The notes under the pieces are model-generated. The model worked only from the letters and a program-made list of their open reading frames with translations. It searched no databases and was not told the origin of the DNA. A stretch of 21,404 bases of DNA, taken from assembly GCA_003049465.1 (NCBI GenBank), contig PYSS01000245.1, forward strand, positions 1-21,404, read 5' to 3'. This DNA comes from Magnaporthiopsis rhizophila. Taxonomy: Eukaryota; Ascomycota; Sordariomycetes; Magnaporthales; Magnaporthaceae. A program made the position numbers and the translations under genes. This document shows, one piece after another, positions 8,281 through 17,289 of the stretch (position 1 is its first letter; every line of letters starts with the position of its first letter).

Positions 8281-9642
8281 TTTATTTTTCGCCTTTTTTA
8301 ATATATTATTATCCTGATATATTTATACTGATCGGTAATTATTATTATTAGGGATTTTGCTGGTTATTATTTTATTCGTGCCTTATTTTTGGGTAAATTC
8401 CCTAATTTTTTGTTTAGGGCGTTTATTTTTGGGCTTTAATTATTTTTATCGATCGGATAAACCTATTTGTCCAGGCTTTCGTTTTTTTTTTTATATGTAT
8501 TTTGCATTTTAGTTTTTTGTATATCTGGTATATAAGGATTTTTGTTAAGCATATTATAAGGTATACTAATAATAGTTCGAAAATTATTGCAAAATTTTTA
8601 TACCCTATTTTTGCTATTTACCATTTTGGAAACTGGTATTTTTGTTATAAATATTATATTAATCCCTTTTTTTTTTTTTTGTGGAAAAAAATCGTGTTTT
8701 AATTTTTTGGCCATATATTACCGGCAATTATTATACAGGTATTTGGCCCAAAAAAGCTTATTATAATGGCTTATAATAGGGTTTATATTTTTATAATTTA
8801 ACATATATGGCTGTGTTAACCGCTGGTTCAGGTTCGGAATATTTTCGAATAATGCCCCGTAATAAATAACCGATTAATTATTTTTTAACTAATCCAAAGG
8901 CTTTTTTTTATCGTTTTGCGCTGGTTTTTTGCATATTAAACTATCGATAGGTTTGGGTTAATCCCAAAATTATCGGTTTATTTCCAGAAACCTGAATAAA
9001 ATATATACTTTTTGTATTTTTTTTTTGGTTATAAAGAATTATTTTTTTATATTAATTAGTTACTAATCAAATTTTTGCTAAAATTTTTTGAAATTAATAA
9101 TATATTATTATTATTATTTGTTAAATTTTTTATTGCTAAGATTCGTTTTTGTGGTTTTTTTGAGCATTGTTAGGTTTAATTTTTTTTTTTAGGCTTATAT
9201 TAAATATATTTGGCCCAAAGGTTGTTTTATTTTTGTATTTGTATTTAAGTTTTCCTCGAAATTATTAACCGAAATATTCGATACATTTTTGTATTAAACT
9301 AATTTTTTAAATTTTTTTAAAATATGCGCTGCTATATTATTTTTTTTTTCGGATATTATAGGATCGGTATTTATCCCAATTTTTTTTTGGTTACCGAACC
9401 AGGATTAATTAATCCGTTATATTATAGCAATTTATTATTTTGGGTAATATCCTATAGCATTTTTATCGAAGCAATAAATTATATAATTTTTATTAAAATA
9501 ATAAATTTAGCTGAATAATGCTCCGGAATGTAGGTTTTTTTTTTTGCTTATTATATTGCTTTGGATAAGGCCGGAGTTATGGGTTTGTTTTTTTTTGCGC
9601 GCCTTTTTGGTAAAAAATAGCCGTTTATCGGTTTTTTTGCAA
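8281..9642 (-). pseudogene. Gag-Pol linker of element B (about 1.36 kb, no recognised domain)
   Basis: Separates the Gag zinc knuckle from the protease. Segments align with the same interval in O and E, so it was coding, but I recognise no enzyme domain. Many stops. Open frames on the plus strand at 8502-8702, 9324-9518 and 9544-9783 are antisense shadows. Ty3-type elements usually have a much shorter distance here. Confidence 0.45.
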
Positions 9643-10560
9643 ATAGTTTTTTTTAATATATTTTTTTTTTTATATTTGAAATATTTCCCGTTTTTTGGAT
9701 TTTTAAACCTAATATGCTTTTATTTTTTTGGCTGGTGTGTAATTTTAGCATTAAAATTTATAGATTTAAAATATATACCGTAAGTTATGGATTATTATTA
9801 TTTTGCTTTTTTTTGGTTGGCTTTGTTATTTTACGCTACTGGTTTAATTTGCTGAATTTTTTTCTCGAGGCAATATTTGTATAATTTATCGTTAATATAA
9901 ATAATTATAATAATATAATCGACGAAATTTTTAGGTTATTTTTATTTAAATAATTTGTTTTTTACGTTATTTTTTAACCTTTGGTAAAGCTGAATTATTT
10001 TGGTATTTTTCGTTTAATTAAATTTATTAACCAATTATTGGAATTCGGAGATATAGATTAATACGGGGCCTTTTTGCTAAAGCTGGAGCAATTTTTTTTC
10101 GGCCACCCTTTTTTTGTTAATTTATCCGAAAATTTTTCCAACCTTTTTTCCGAACTTTTCGAAATTGGCAAATATTAATTTGGTTTTTTTCTTAAACTTG
10201 TTGTGCCTTTTTAGGTAATTAAACCAAATAAGTTCGAACCAATCCTTAACCTTGCTATCCAGGCGCATGACCGTATAGGTAATTTTTTGTTTTTCCCGCT
10301 AAAAATGGTTTCGATAAAACAGAAAATATCTTTTGCATTTGGTTAGGAACGTTTTAATTTTGCCTTTTTTTTTATTATATTTGTTAGGCGAGGGGAATTT
10401 GTAAAATTTAACGGTAATATAAGGCTTGGTTTAAGCTTTTTTAAATTTTTCGATTTCCGTAATAAATATTTGCATGGTTGCCAAAGGATTATTGTACAGT
10501 TTGCCAGCAATAATAATGCCTTTGGGTTTTTTGCCTGCGGTTAATATAATTGTTACTGCT
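9643..10560 (-). pseudogene. Gag of element B (broken, best preserved copy)
   Basis: One minus-strand frame between about 10370 and 10030 reads K-I-K-T-F-L-T-K-C-K-R-Y-F, then Q-K-I-T-Y-T-V-M-R-L, K-V-K-D-W-F-E and F-A-N-F-E-K-F-G with only a few stops, at TAG or TAA codons that were probably Gln. This is the retrotransposon capsid (retrotrans_gag) fold pattern. A CCHC knuckle remnant lies at 9643-9686 (Y-F-K-Y ... Y-I-K-K-N-Y, ancestrally C-F-K-C ... H-I-K-K-N-C) with a one-base shift in a T-run. Gag would form the virus-like particle and the knuckle would bind RNA. The segment around 10080-10560 is visibly richer in G and C than its surroundings. Confidence 0.82.
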
Positions 10561-10570
10561 CGTTATTTTT

Positions 10571-10598
10571 GGTAAGTATTAAACAAAATCAATCAAAA
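10571..10598 (-). promoter_or_regulatory. Presumed primer-binding region of element B
   Basis: The 28 bases after the 5' LTR on the element strand align with those in O (15753-15780) and E (17241-17268): TTTT, then RAYTGATTTTG-like, then CTTACC. No TGG follows the LTR as expected for priming by a tRNA 3' CCA end. RIP may have erased it, or priming is unusual. Confidence 0.35.
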
Positions 10599-11062
10599 TA
10601 TTACAAATGGTTTTTTATTTTTAGGGTAAGGTATATTAGAAAAGGTGCTAAGCAGTATAATTTTTACAAGGTTATTTATGCTGGGAAACTGGAATAGTAA
10701 CAAAAATTTTAATTATTTGCCCAAAAGGTTGCTTTGGAGCTAATTTAGGTTAATTAATACCAAGGCCTTAGTTAAAGCTATTTTAACACGGTAAAAAACC
10801 CTCGCTTTATATACCAGCGATCTTTCCATATTATATTTGTGCTATATCTGCTATGTTTATAACAGATATCTTACCGTACTATATTTGTTATATTTATAGC
10901 AAACATATTACCCGTGCTTAGGTAAATGCCTGACCATGTAACCCCCTTTTTTTTGCCTGGCCTTAATTATTTTGGCCCTTGGCCTTCATAACTGCAGGGT
11001 AAAGGCGTTCCGCTGGGGGTTAGCCCCAGCCCTTCTGCCCCCTGCCAGCTATGGTCGTAACA
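10599..11062 (-). repeat. 5' LTR of element B (464 bp)
   Basis: Starts TATTAC (ancestral TGTTAC) and ends CGTAACA. It aligns with 3707-4169 throughout. Here the right, outward end is GC-rich and well preserved (about 10965-11062) and the left, inward end is the more mutated, the reverse of its partner. The plus-strand open frame starting at 10972 is a by-product of this preserved end. Confidence 0.9.
10839..10912 (-). repeat. Two 37-bp tandem repeats in U3 of the 5' LTR of B
   Basis: Units at 10839-10875 and 10876-10912 correspond to 3947-4020. Each has GTRCTATAT, then a TTTATA core and ends TTACC. Confidence 0.8.
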
Positions 11063-11067
11063 TAAAC
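11063..11067. repeat. Target site duplication of element B, right copy (TAAAC)
   Basis: Matches 3702-3706. Just beyond it the integrase frame of O resumes. Confidence 0.9.
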
Positions 11068-11460
11068 CTGTTTATTATTATTAAAATGCTATTATATTGG
11101 ACATTTATTAGGGGCTTTTTCGATTTAAAAAGTTTAATTACAAAATTTATCGTAACTTTTTGCTATATTTTATTAAATGCTAGCAAAAATTATAGTAATC
11201 CGTAAAATTTGTGCCTATTAATCTTATTTTTGGTATAATTTTTGCAATTTTTGATTGTTTATTGAACTGTGGCTTGGGTATTTATAAATCTGTGGTATTA
11301 CTGTAATTTTTTCCAAATTTTGGTTATTTTTTGGTATTTATGGGCTTTTTGGCTATGGATTTGTTGGATTTTTTCAAAGATCCACTTTTTTTAAAGCATG
11401 GTTTTTATTAATACCTATTATGCTGGAACCAAAAATCCGTTTAATTTTTATATTAAAATT
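11068..11460 (-). pseudogene. Integrase N-terminal half of element O
   Basis: Minus-strand frame: zinc-binding region with I-T-K-I-W-K-K and N-C-K-N-Y-T-K-N-K (one of two Cys kept, about 11229-11250), then N-K-I-stop-Q-K-V-T-I-N-F-V-I-K-L-F-K-S-K-K-P-L-I-N-V-Q-Y. The first catalytic Asp reads Asn near 11146, and the stop replaces Trp. The frame is cut at the TAAAC insertion site and continues at 3701 on the far side of element B. Confidence 0.85.
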
Positions 11461-11599
11461 ATATATATTTTTAGCGGTATTTTATCCTTATAATTTAATT
11501 AACGGTTTAAAGCATTTGCTTATCCGTTTTCCGATTTTTTTTATATTTAATCCTAAAATTATAATCCTGGAAAAACTGATTTTACCGGATTTATTATTT

Positions 11600-12785
11600 A
11601 TTTAATATTTGGCAGATAATAAAATGTGCCAGATTTTGATAATTTATATGCATTATAATTTAATAATTTGTTTGGTACAAATATATTTTTTATTTTTTTA
11701 ATATTTAAATAATAATTATAAGTTTTTTGTTATAAATTGGATAATTTAACTCCGGTCCGTTAAATTTATGTAATAAAAAAATACAAAAATGCAATTTTTT
11801 GCTATTATTTTATTAATTAAGTTAAATTTCGATTACAAAATCCGATATATTAATTTTAATTTCGAAAAATTTGTTTAGGTTCGGTAAAATTAATATTAAT
11901 TTTTATATTATTATTTTTTTTAACAAATTAAAAACCTTTTATTTTTGTATCCCTTAATAAAATTAATGGTTATTTTTCGTAAAATTTATAAATAAAAGTG
12001 CTATTTTGCTGAAATTCCGGATAAATCGGCAATAAAAATTTAAAATGCCCAAAAAGTTTCGTATTTTTTTAATATTGGTTAATTTGGGTTATTTTTTTAT
12101 TACCTATACCTTTTGGGTTTTATTTATATTTAATCCGGTATAATTATATTTTTTAGGAAAATTATTTGTTATATATGCTATGTATATTTTTTGGGTTTAA
12201 TTAAAAACTTTGCATTATATAATTTTTATAGGACCTTATATATATATTTCTTATATTTTTCCAGCATTTTTGAAAAAACCAGGATATTATTTAGGTAAAT
12301 AAATATATAAATATTTAAATATTTTTGTAATATATGGTTAATTATTCGCTGGATTATGGCTGATATATTGGTAAACCCAAAGGTTATTACCAATAATTTG
12401 TATATTTTTAGCTGGATTTAAAAGGCGGTTTTTTATTTATTTCTTTTTTTAATTTTTAACAGGCTGTATATTTTGCATAAATTTAAAACTATAAATTATT
12501 TAGCTTTGTTAAACTTATTTTGTAATTTTTTAATAAAAAGCAAAAAATACCGATTTTTTATTATAATTTTATTTAACAAACAATAATCGATATATATCCT
12601 TTTTTTTAGGGATAAACAATATTCCATATTTTATAGGAAAATTCAAAGGTTGGATAATGCTTTATTTCGGGTTTTCCGCAAATTATTTTTGTAATAATTT
12701 TTATTATTTGGGGTTTAACCCGTATAATATTTGATAATTAAATTATATTTCCGATTTAAACTTAATTTTATAATCAAATGATTTG
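11600..12785 (-). pseudogene. Reverse transcriptase and RNase H of element O (broken)
   Basis: RT begins near 12785 (S-F-D-Y-K-I-K). The catalytic block reads F-I-Y-L-N-N-I-L-V-F-S-K-M-L-E-K at 12286-12297, so YLDD has become YLNN as in B and E. Upstream, Q-R-I-I-N-H-I-L-Q-K-Y-L-N-I matches the palm. RNase H remnants continue to about 11600, ending near Y-Q-T-N and N-L-A-H-F. Sequence and spacing from the 5' LTR match E closely (about 3.4 kb to the catalytic block). Confidence 0.86.
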
Positions 12786-13189
12786 TGTTTCGGAAATCCT
12801 ATTCCCAAATTTTCCTAAAATAGCCTCCAATATTAATGGTATTTTTTAAAAATATTTTTTAGGTGCTAATATGCTTATTTATTAAGCAGATTATGCTTTT
12901 GGTTATAATTTTTTGCCGTGTTTATTTTTTAATTATTAATTTTGGTTATACTTTTTTTTAAACTATAATTTTGGTTATAATTTTTTTTATAATTTTGCTT
13001 TTATTTTCAGGATTTTTTATTATTAAGGCCGATATTGCCTGATAATTATAAATTTATTAGTGCAATTTGCCAGTATTAATTGTTCAATTTTGCTATTATT
13101 ATAACAATTTTGTCCGGCTTTTATTTTTTATAATCCGGGGCCCGTGGCTATTGGGCTTTTTTATTTTCCGATAATAATTTTTTTATTAA

Positions 13190-13475
13190 ATTTCCTCCAA
13201 AACCTAATTTATTATAGGATTAAACTTTTTAAATTAGGGAAAACCCAAAATTAGGTTTTTTTTATATTTATAATATTTAGGGTAATTTTATAAACTTTTT
13301 TTGTAATTTTGAACCTATATCGATTTATTTCCAAATCGATTATTTTATTATTATAAATAATTGGTTTTTTTTCCACGGTTTTAAAACTGTATAATTATTA
13401 TTTCCGATATATTGGTATATTATATTTTATTACCGTTTTTAATATAATATAATTTTGTTAAATTTATAATCAATT
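13190..13475 (-). pseudogene. Aspartic protease of element O (broken)
   Basis: The active site reads I-I-I-D-Y-K-F-N (Asp at 13469-13471). Comparison with B and E suggests ancestral D-C-G. The C-terminal part reads L-N-I-I-N-I-K-K, then N-L-I-L-G-F-P-stop-F-K-K-F-N-P-I-I-N (about 13205-13260); the stop replaces the Trp that E still has. Collinear with 19576-19870. Confidence 0.75.
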
Positions 13476-13479
13476 ATTA

Positions 13480-14820
13480 TTATTAATTATTATTTTTGCT
13501 ATTTAATTATTTTTTTATTATAAAATGGATAATTATTTATGGTTTTTGTTAGGATTTTTTTTGATTTGTTTTTTTTATTTATATTGCGCTTTTATTTCGG
13601 TAAAATATTTTAATTTTTTGGTTTGTACTGATAACCAGGGTAAAATTGCCCGGTCTGCTAATTTCTGGCCTTTTTTTCGGCGTGGCATTTATAGTTTGGC
13701 TTTTTGCAAATATAATATAATAATAATCCTGCTATATATATTATAAAATAATAAAATACTAATGCAAATATTACTCTTTTTTTAATGCAGTTATGTAATA
13801 TAATTTACTATATAAGCAATTATTATTTTTGTTTTGGCAAATTTCGAGGCTTTTCGCTGTTCTTTATTAAAAATTAGTTATTTTTTTTAGTTTTTTAGAT
13901 AAATAATTATTATAGGTATAATATAAATATTTTACCTAAAAAATTCCTGCATACCCTAAATTATCCACCGCCAAATTTTATAATCCTTTTCGATTATATA
14001 ATTTTGCTAATAAAAAAATGGGTTATTTTTTTAATACTGGGCTTGGTGCATATTTTTTTCGTAATAAATAATAATTTAATTATTTCGGCCCCAGTTTAGG
14101 CATTAATTATTATTTTTTATTACGGGCATTTTGCGGTATAATTTGTGGTTTTCGGATTTTTCTGGGTTATTGGGCCATATTTTGAATAATAAATATGCCG
14201 GTATTTTATGGGTATAAGTATAAACCTTCTGGTAAAACGCTTTATCCTTATTTTTAAGTATGGTATATGTTTTTCCTGTATTTGTTATTTTTATGCGCTG
14301 TTTTTTGTATTTTTTGGGTTTTTTTTATAGATGCCCAGAATTTGCTCAGCTCGAAATCCTGTTTTTCGGCCTTTTGGTTAGGTGTATTTATCCAAGCGGT
14401 TTTTGCTTAAGGCTTTTACCCTTATTTTTAACCGAAATATCCGATATTTTTTTTCGGTCGATAATTTTTTAAGTATTAATAAGGCCTGTTAAAATGTACT
14501 CCGTTTTTTTAATAATATTATAATAAAGTTTTGGGCGGATTTTTTATATTCAAAATTTATCGGTATTTTATTTAATTAATATGATTGTTCTTTCTTTTTG
14601 GGTTTTTCTTTTTTTTGGTTTTTCGTTCTATTTTTTTGGAACTGTAACTAATCGATTTATTGGGTGGCTGCCAGTTTTTGTTAGGGGTACTAGCCTGATT
14701 TGTCCTTATCTGATTTATGCATAAGGCATTCGTTATTAAAATAATAAATTCAATTAAATAAAACTTTTAAATATAAGGCTTTTCTTTAATTTATATATCG
14801 GATAGCTGCAAATTATTTTC
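13480..14820 (-). pseudogene. Gag-Pol linker of element O (about 1.3 kb, no recognised domain)
   Basis: Lies between the knuckle and protease, collinear with E 18210-19575. The best-conserved segment is near 13560-13720, where O reads I-S-T-N-Q-K-I-K-I-F-Y-R-N-K and E reads T-S-T-S-Q-K-I-R-V-F-Y-R-N-K on the sense strand. That supports coding in the Gag-Pol direction. The open plus-strand frame at 13525-13746 is antisense to this. No domain recognised. Confidence 0.5.
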
Positions 14821-14824
14821 GAGG

Positions 14825-15740
14825 ATAATTTTTTTTGATATGCTTTTATTATCCGTATTTAAAATATCTTTTGTTTTTAGCGTTTTGTTATTTAATATAC
14901 CTTTATTTTTTATGCTATTTTTATTATTATTAGGGGTATGTGGCTTTTGTAAATAAATCTATAAGTTGTAAATGCATTTTATGCATAATAAATTATTATT
15001 ATTTGGCTTTTTTCTGGTTTGTTTTATTATTTTGTTGCATTAATTGGGATTATTAAACCTTATTTTTCCGGTATTATTTGTATAATTTATTGCTAATATA
15101 AATAATTTTGGTGATATAATTAACGAAATTTTTGGGCTTTTTTTGGCCAGTTTATCCTTTATATTATTTTTTAATTTTTAATAAAATTGAAATATTTTGG
15201 TATTTTTTGTTCCATTAAATTTATTAATAAATTACTGAAATTTAGCAATATAAATGGATATTAGTCCTTTTTGGCGCAGTTACAATAACTTTTTTTCGGT
15301 TATTTTTTTTTGTTTATTTATCCGAATATTTTGGCAATTTTTTCGCTAAATTTATCGAAATACGCAAATATTAGCTTGGTAAATTTGCTTGATTTATTAT
15401 TTTTTTTAAAATAATTGGCTTATATAGGTTTAAATTAGTTTTTAATTTTATTATCGAGGTAAATAATAGTATAAGTTATTTTATAATAATTATTTTGGAA
15501 ACTATCCTGATAAAATTTAAAATAACTTTTGTATTTTGTAAAAAGGGTTTTAAATTTGCCTTTTTTTAATATATTTGTCCGCAGTGGGAATTTTGTAAAT
15601 AAAAATGATTTTGGGCTGTTTTTTAAATTTTTTAAACTTTTTGATAAGGATTTTTAAAGCGGTAGCAGAATTATTGTAATTTTTATTATTAATAGTAATG
15701 GTTTCGATTTTTTTAATTATAATTGATATGGTTATTTATT
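14825..15740 (-). pseudogene. Gag of element O (broken)
   Basis: The N-terminal part reads I-T-I-N-N-K-N-Y-N-N-S-A-T-A-L-K-I-L-I, then Q-P-K and I-I-F-I-Y-K, near 15570-15740. Capsid remnants follow. A CCHC knuckle at 14825-14866 reads Y-F-K-Y-G-stop-stop-K-H-I-K-K-N-Y-P. Its His survives while all three Cys are Tyr, each a TGY-to-TAY change. The 5' LTR lies just upstream. Confidence 0.78.
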
Positions 15741-15752
15741 GTTTATACCTTT

Positions 15753-15780
15753 GGTAAATGCTAAATAGGATTAGTTAAAA
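15753..15780 (-). promoter_or_regulatory. Presumed primer-binding region of element O
   Basis: Follows the 5' LTR on the element strand: TTTTAACTAATCC, ending in CATTTACC. It aligns with the same region of E and B. It is not a recognisable tRNA 3'-end complement. Confidence 0.35.
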
Positions 15781-16279
15781 TGTTATAATTATAGGCTTTT
15801 TGCTTTTAGGGTAGGGTATTTAAGGGCGGTATTAAGCAGTATTGGGTTGCAAAATCGCTTTGCATATAATTTGGGGTTTGGTAAAAATGTTATTTGTTAT
15901 TGTTTGTTTAAAGGAATGTTTTAAAGCTAATTTAGGTTAATTAATGCCGAGGCCTTAATTAGGAACTATTTTTAAACAGGGCAGAAATATCCCTTTATAT
16001 ATTTATAATCCTATTATGTTATACCGGTATTATATATGTTATATTTATAATTAATATAGCCTGTGCTATATATGTTATGTTTATAATTAATATAGCCTGT
16101 GCTATATGTGCTATGTTTATAGTTAATATAGTATTTTGGTTAGGTAAGTGCCTGGTTCTGTGACCCTTTTTTCCCTGGCTTTAGTTATTCGGCCCTTGGC
16201 CTTTGTGACTGCGGGGTAAAGGCGTCCCGTTAGGGGTTAGCCCCAACCCTTCTGCCCCCTGCCAGCCTTGGTTGTGACA
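15781..16279 (-). repeat. 5' LTR of element O (499 bp)
   Basis: Starts TGTTATAATTATA and ends GGTTGTGACA. It pairs with 1433-1929. Its right, outward end (about 16190-16279) is GC-rich and better preserved than the partner's; its left, inward end is more mutated. As the 5' LTR it would have driven minus-strand transcription of O. It faces the 5' LTR of E at 16743. Confidence 0.9.
16028..16135 (-). repeat. Three 36-bp tandem repeats in U3 of the 5' LTR of O
   Basis: Units at 16028-16063, 16064-16099 and 16100-16135 match those at 1680-1787 in number and length. Confidence 0.8.
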
Positions 16280-16284
16280 TGCAA
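16280..16284. repeat. Target site duplication of element O, right copy (TGCAA)
   Basis: Identical to 1428-1432; the bases immediately follow the terminal CA of the LTR. Confidence 0.9.
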
Positions 16285-16742
16285 TTTGTTATTTTTACGG
16301 TTTAAAATCAAAAGTTTGCTTTAATTTGCTTCCGAAAACATTTAAATTCGGTTATTATTTTGCTAATATAATAAAATTTTCCTTTTCGTTTGTAAAAATA
16401 TTTTTATACCGCAAATTGGTTTTTTATCCGATCGATATTCGCATGGAACCTTTTAATATCGAAATATTTCGGGTTTTTAATATTGCATTTACAAAACCAA
16501 TTTTTAATAATATAAAAATATTTGGTTTTATTTTTGTAATTTTTTTGAACGGTATAATATTTGTTAAATTCGAATATTTTTACCCCGGTAACGAATTTAT
16601 TATTAATAAATAAATATTTCGGATAAATAAAAAAATTAATTTGGTTATTAATAAAAAAAAATATTAGTGGCGGTTGCGGGATTGATAATATTAAGGTTGT
16701 TTAATTGCTAATTTGCAAATAATATTAGTTTTTCTTTTTGTA
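16285..16742. other. Spacer between divergent elements O and E, unidentified
   Basis: 458 bp of AT-rich DNA continuing the target sequence of O. A plus-strand frame is open at 16326-16613 (95 codons from a TTG). The reverse strand is also open over much of the same stretch. CpG (TCGA, CCGATCG) is relatively frequent. I recognise no protein in either direction. It is probably a fragment of another old repeat, the same background as 1-1427. Confidence 0.4.
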
Positions 16743-16749
16743 TGTTACG

Positions 16750-16831
16750 ACCACGCTACGCCCGGAGGGGACAGAAGGGCTGGGGCTAACCCCCAGCGCT
16801 GTGCTTTAACCCCGCGGCGGGGCAGCGTGGT
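16750..16831 (+). repeat. GC-rich imperfect hairpin at the U3 end of E's LTR
   Basis: ACCACGCT at 16750-16757 is the exact reverse complement of AGCGTGGT at 16824-16831. Between them lie further self-complementary blocks (GGGGCTAACCCC, CCCCGCGGCGGGG). This stretch is strikingly GC-rich in an AT-rich window and has largely escaped mutation. Confidence 0.6.
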
Positions 16832-16850
16832 AAATTATATAATTTTAGGA

Positions 16851-16997
16851 GGATTTTTGGATTGATTGGCAAGGATAACAGATCCACAGATCCAAAAAAG
16901 GATCTTTGGATTTGCTAGCAAAAATAATAAATCCGCAAATCCAAAGGAGGATTTTTGGATTTGTTAATAAAAATAATAGATCCACAGATCCAAAAAA
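16851..16997 (+). repeat. Three 49-bp tandem repeats in U3 of element E
   Basis: Units at 16851-16899, 16900-16948 and 16949-16997. Each begins GGATYTTTGGATT and ends in an AATCC...AAATCCAAA or GATCCACAGATCC arrangement, so each unit is also internally dyad-like (GGATTTTTGGAT versus ATCCACAGATCC). They have no counterpart in the LTRs of O or B. Enhancer-like repeats are a reasonable guess. Confidence 0.85.
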
Positions 16998-17240
16998 ACC
17001 TAATAAGGAAATATCCGATTATAAAAAGGACGGACTTCCCAGGTATTAAGGTAATTTTTAATTAAGGCCTTGGTATTAGTTAACCTAAGTTAATTTTGAA
17101 ATATTTTTTTAAATAAGCAATAACAAATAATATTTTTACCAAACCCCAAATTATATACAAAATAACTTTGCAAAACTAATATTGTTTAATACCGCCCTTA
17201 AATATCCCACCCTAAAAATAAAAGGCTTATAATTGTAACA

Positions 17241-17268
17241 TTTTAACTGATTTTATTTAGCATTTACC
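17241..17268 (+). promoter_or_regulatory. Presumed primer-binding region of element E
   Basis: TTTTAACTGATTTTATTTAG follows the LTR and continues to CATTTACC. It aligns with O and B. No canonical TGG start for a tRNA primer is visible. Confidence 0.35.
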
Positions 17269-17289
17269 GAAGGTATAAATAATAAATAA

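Larger units (their letters stand above)
3707..11062 (-). mobile_element. Element B: RIP-degraded Ty3/gypsy chromovirus nested in O
   Basis: A complete LTR retrotransposon on the minus strand: 5' LTR 10599-11062, Gag, linker, protease, RT-RNase H, integrase, chromodomain, antisense ORF region, polypurine tract, 3' LTR 3707-4169. TAAAC duplications flank it. The apparent length is 7356 bp; removing the assembly duplication at 5642-5902 (131 bp) gives about 7225. It has the same domain order as O but clearly different LTRs (464 bp, two 37-bp repeats), so it is a separate family. All enzymatic domains carry stops and active-site losses. The gag region is less mutated than the rest. B inserted after O. 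Confidence 0.92.
1433..16279 (-). mobile_element. Element O: RIP-degraded Ty3/gypsy chromovirus, interrupted by element B
   Basis: A full-length LTR retrotransposon read on the minus strand: 5' LTR 15781-16279, Gag, linker, protease, RT-RNase H, integrase, chromodomain, polypurine tract, 3' LTR 1433-1929. It has matching TGCAA target duplications. Element B plus its 5-bp duplication (7361 bp) lies inside the integrase gene; without it O is about 7486 bp, a normal size for a chromovirus. Every domain is recognisable but carries many in-frame stops and active-site losses (RT YLDD reads YLNN, the first integrase Asp reads Asn). It is dead, and older than B because B sits inside it. O and E are close relatives by internal spacing and sequence; B is a second, related family. 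Confidence 0.92.
16743..17240 (+). repeat. 5' LTR of element E (498 bp) with a distinct U3 core
   Basis: Starts TGTTACGACC and ends ATTGTAACA. The last 190 bp or so (17047-17240) are the reverse complement of the U5-side of O's LTRs. The first 90 bp resemble the GC-rich U3 end of O and B (GAAGGGCTGGGGCTAACCCC). The roughly 215 bp between match neither and hold three 49-bp repeats in place of the 36/37-bp units. As the 5' LTR it should contain the promoter. Confidence 0.85.

Noticed and set aside
13525..13746. Open frame with a homologous partner at 19305-19514 in element E, both antisense
   Set aside because: The two are similar because the underlying linker is homologous. The sense strand shows a convincing conserved segment (S-T-x-Q-K-I-x-x-F-Y-R-N-K), so these are antisense shadows.
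16851..16997. CRISPR-like array
   Set aside because: Units are directly adjacent without spacers, lie inside an LTR, and the context is eukaryotic.
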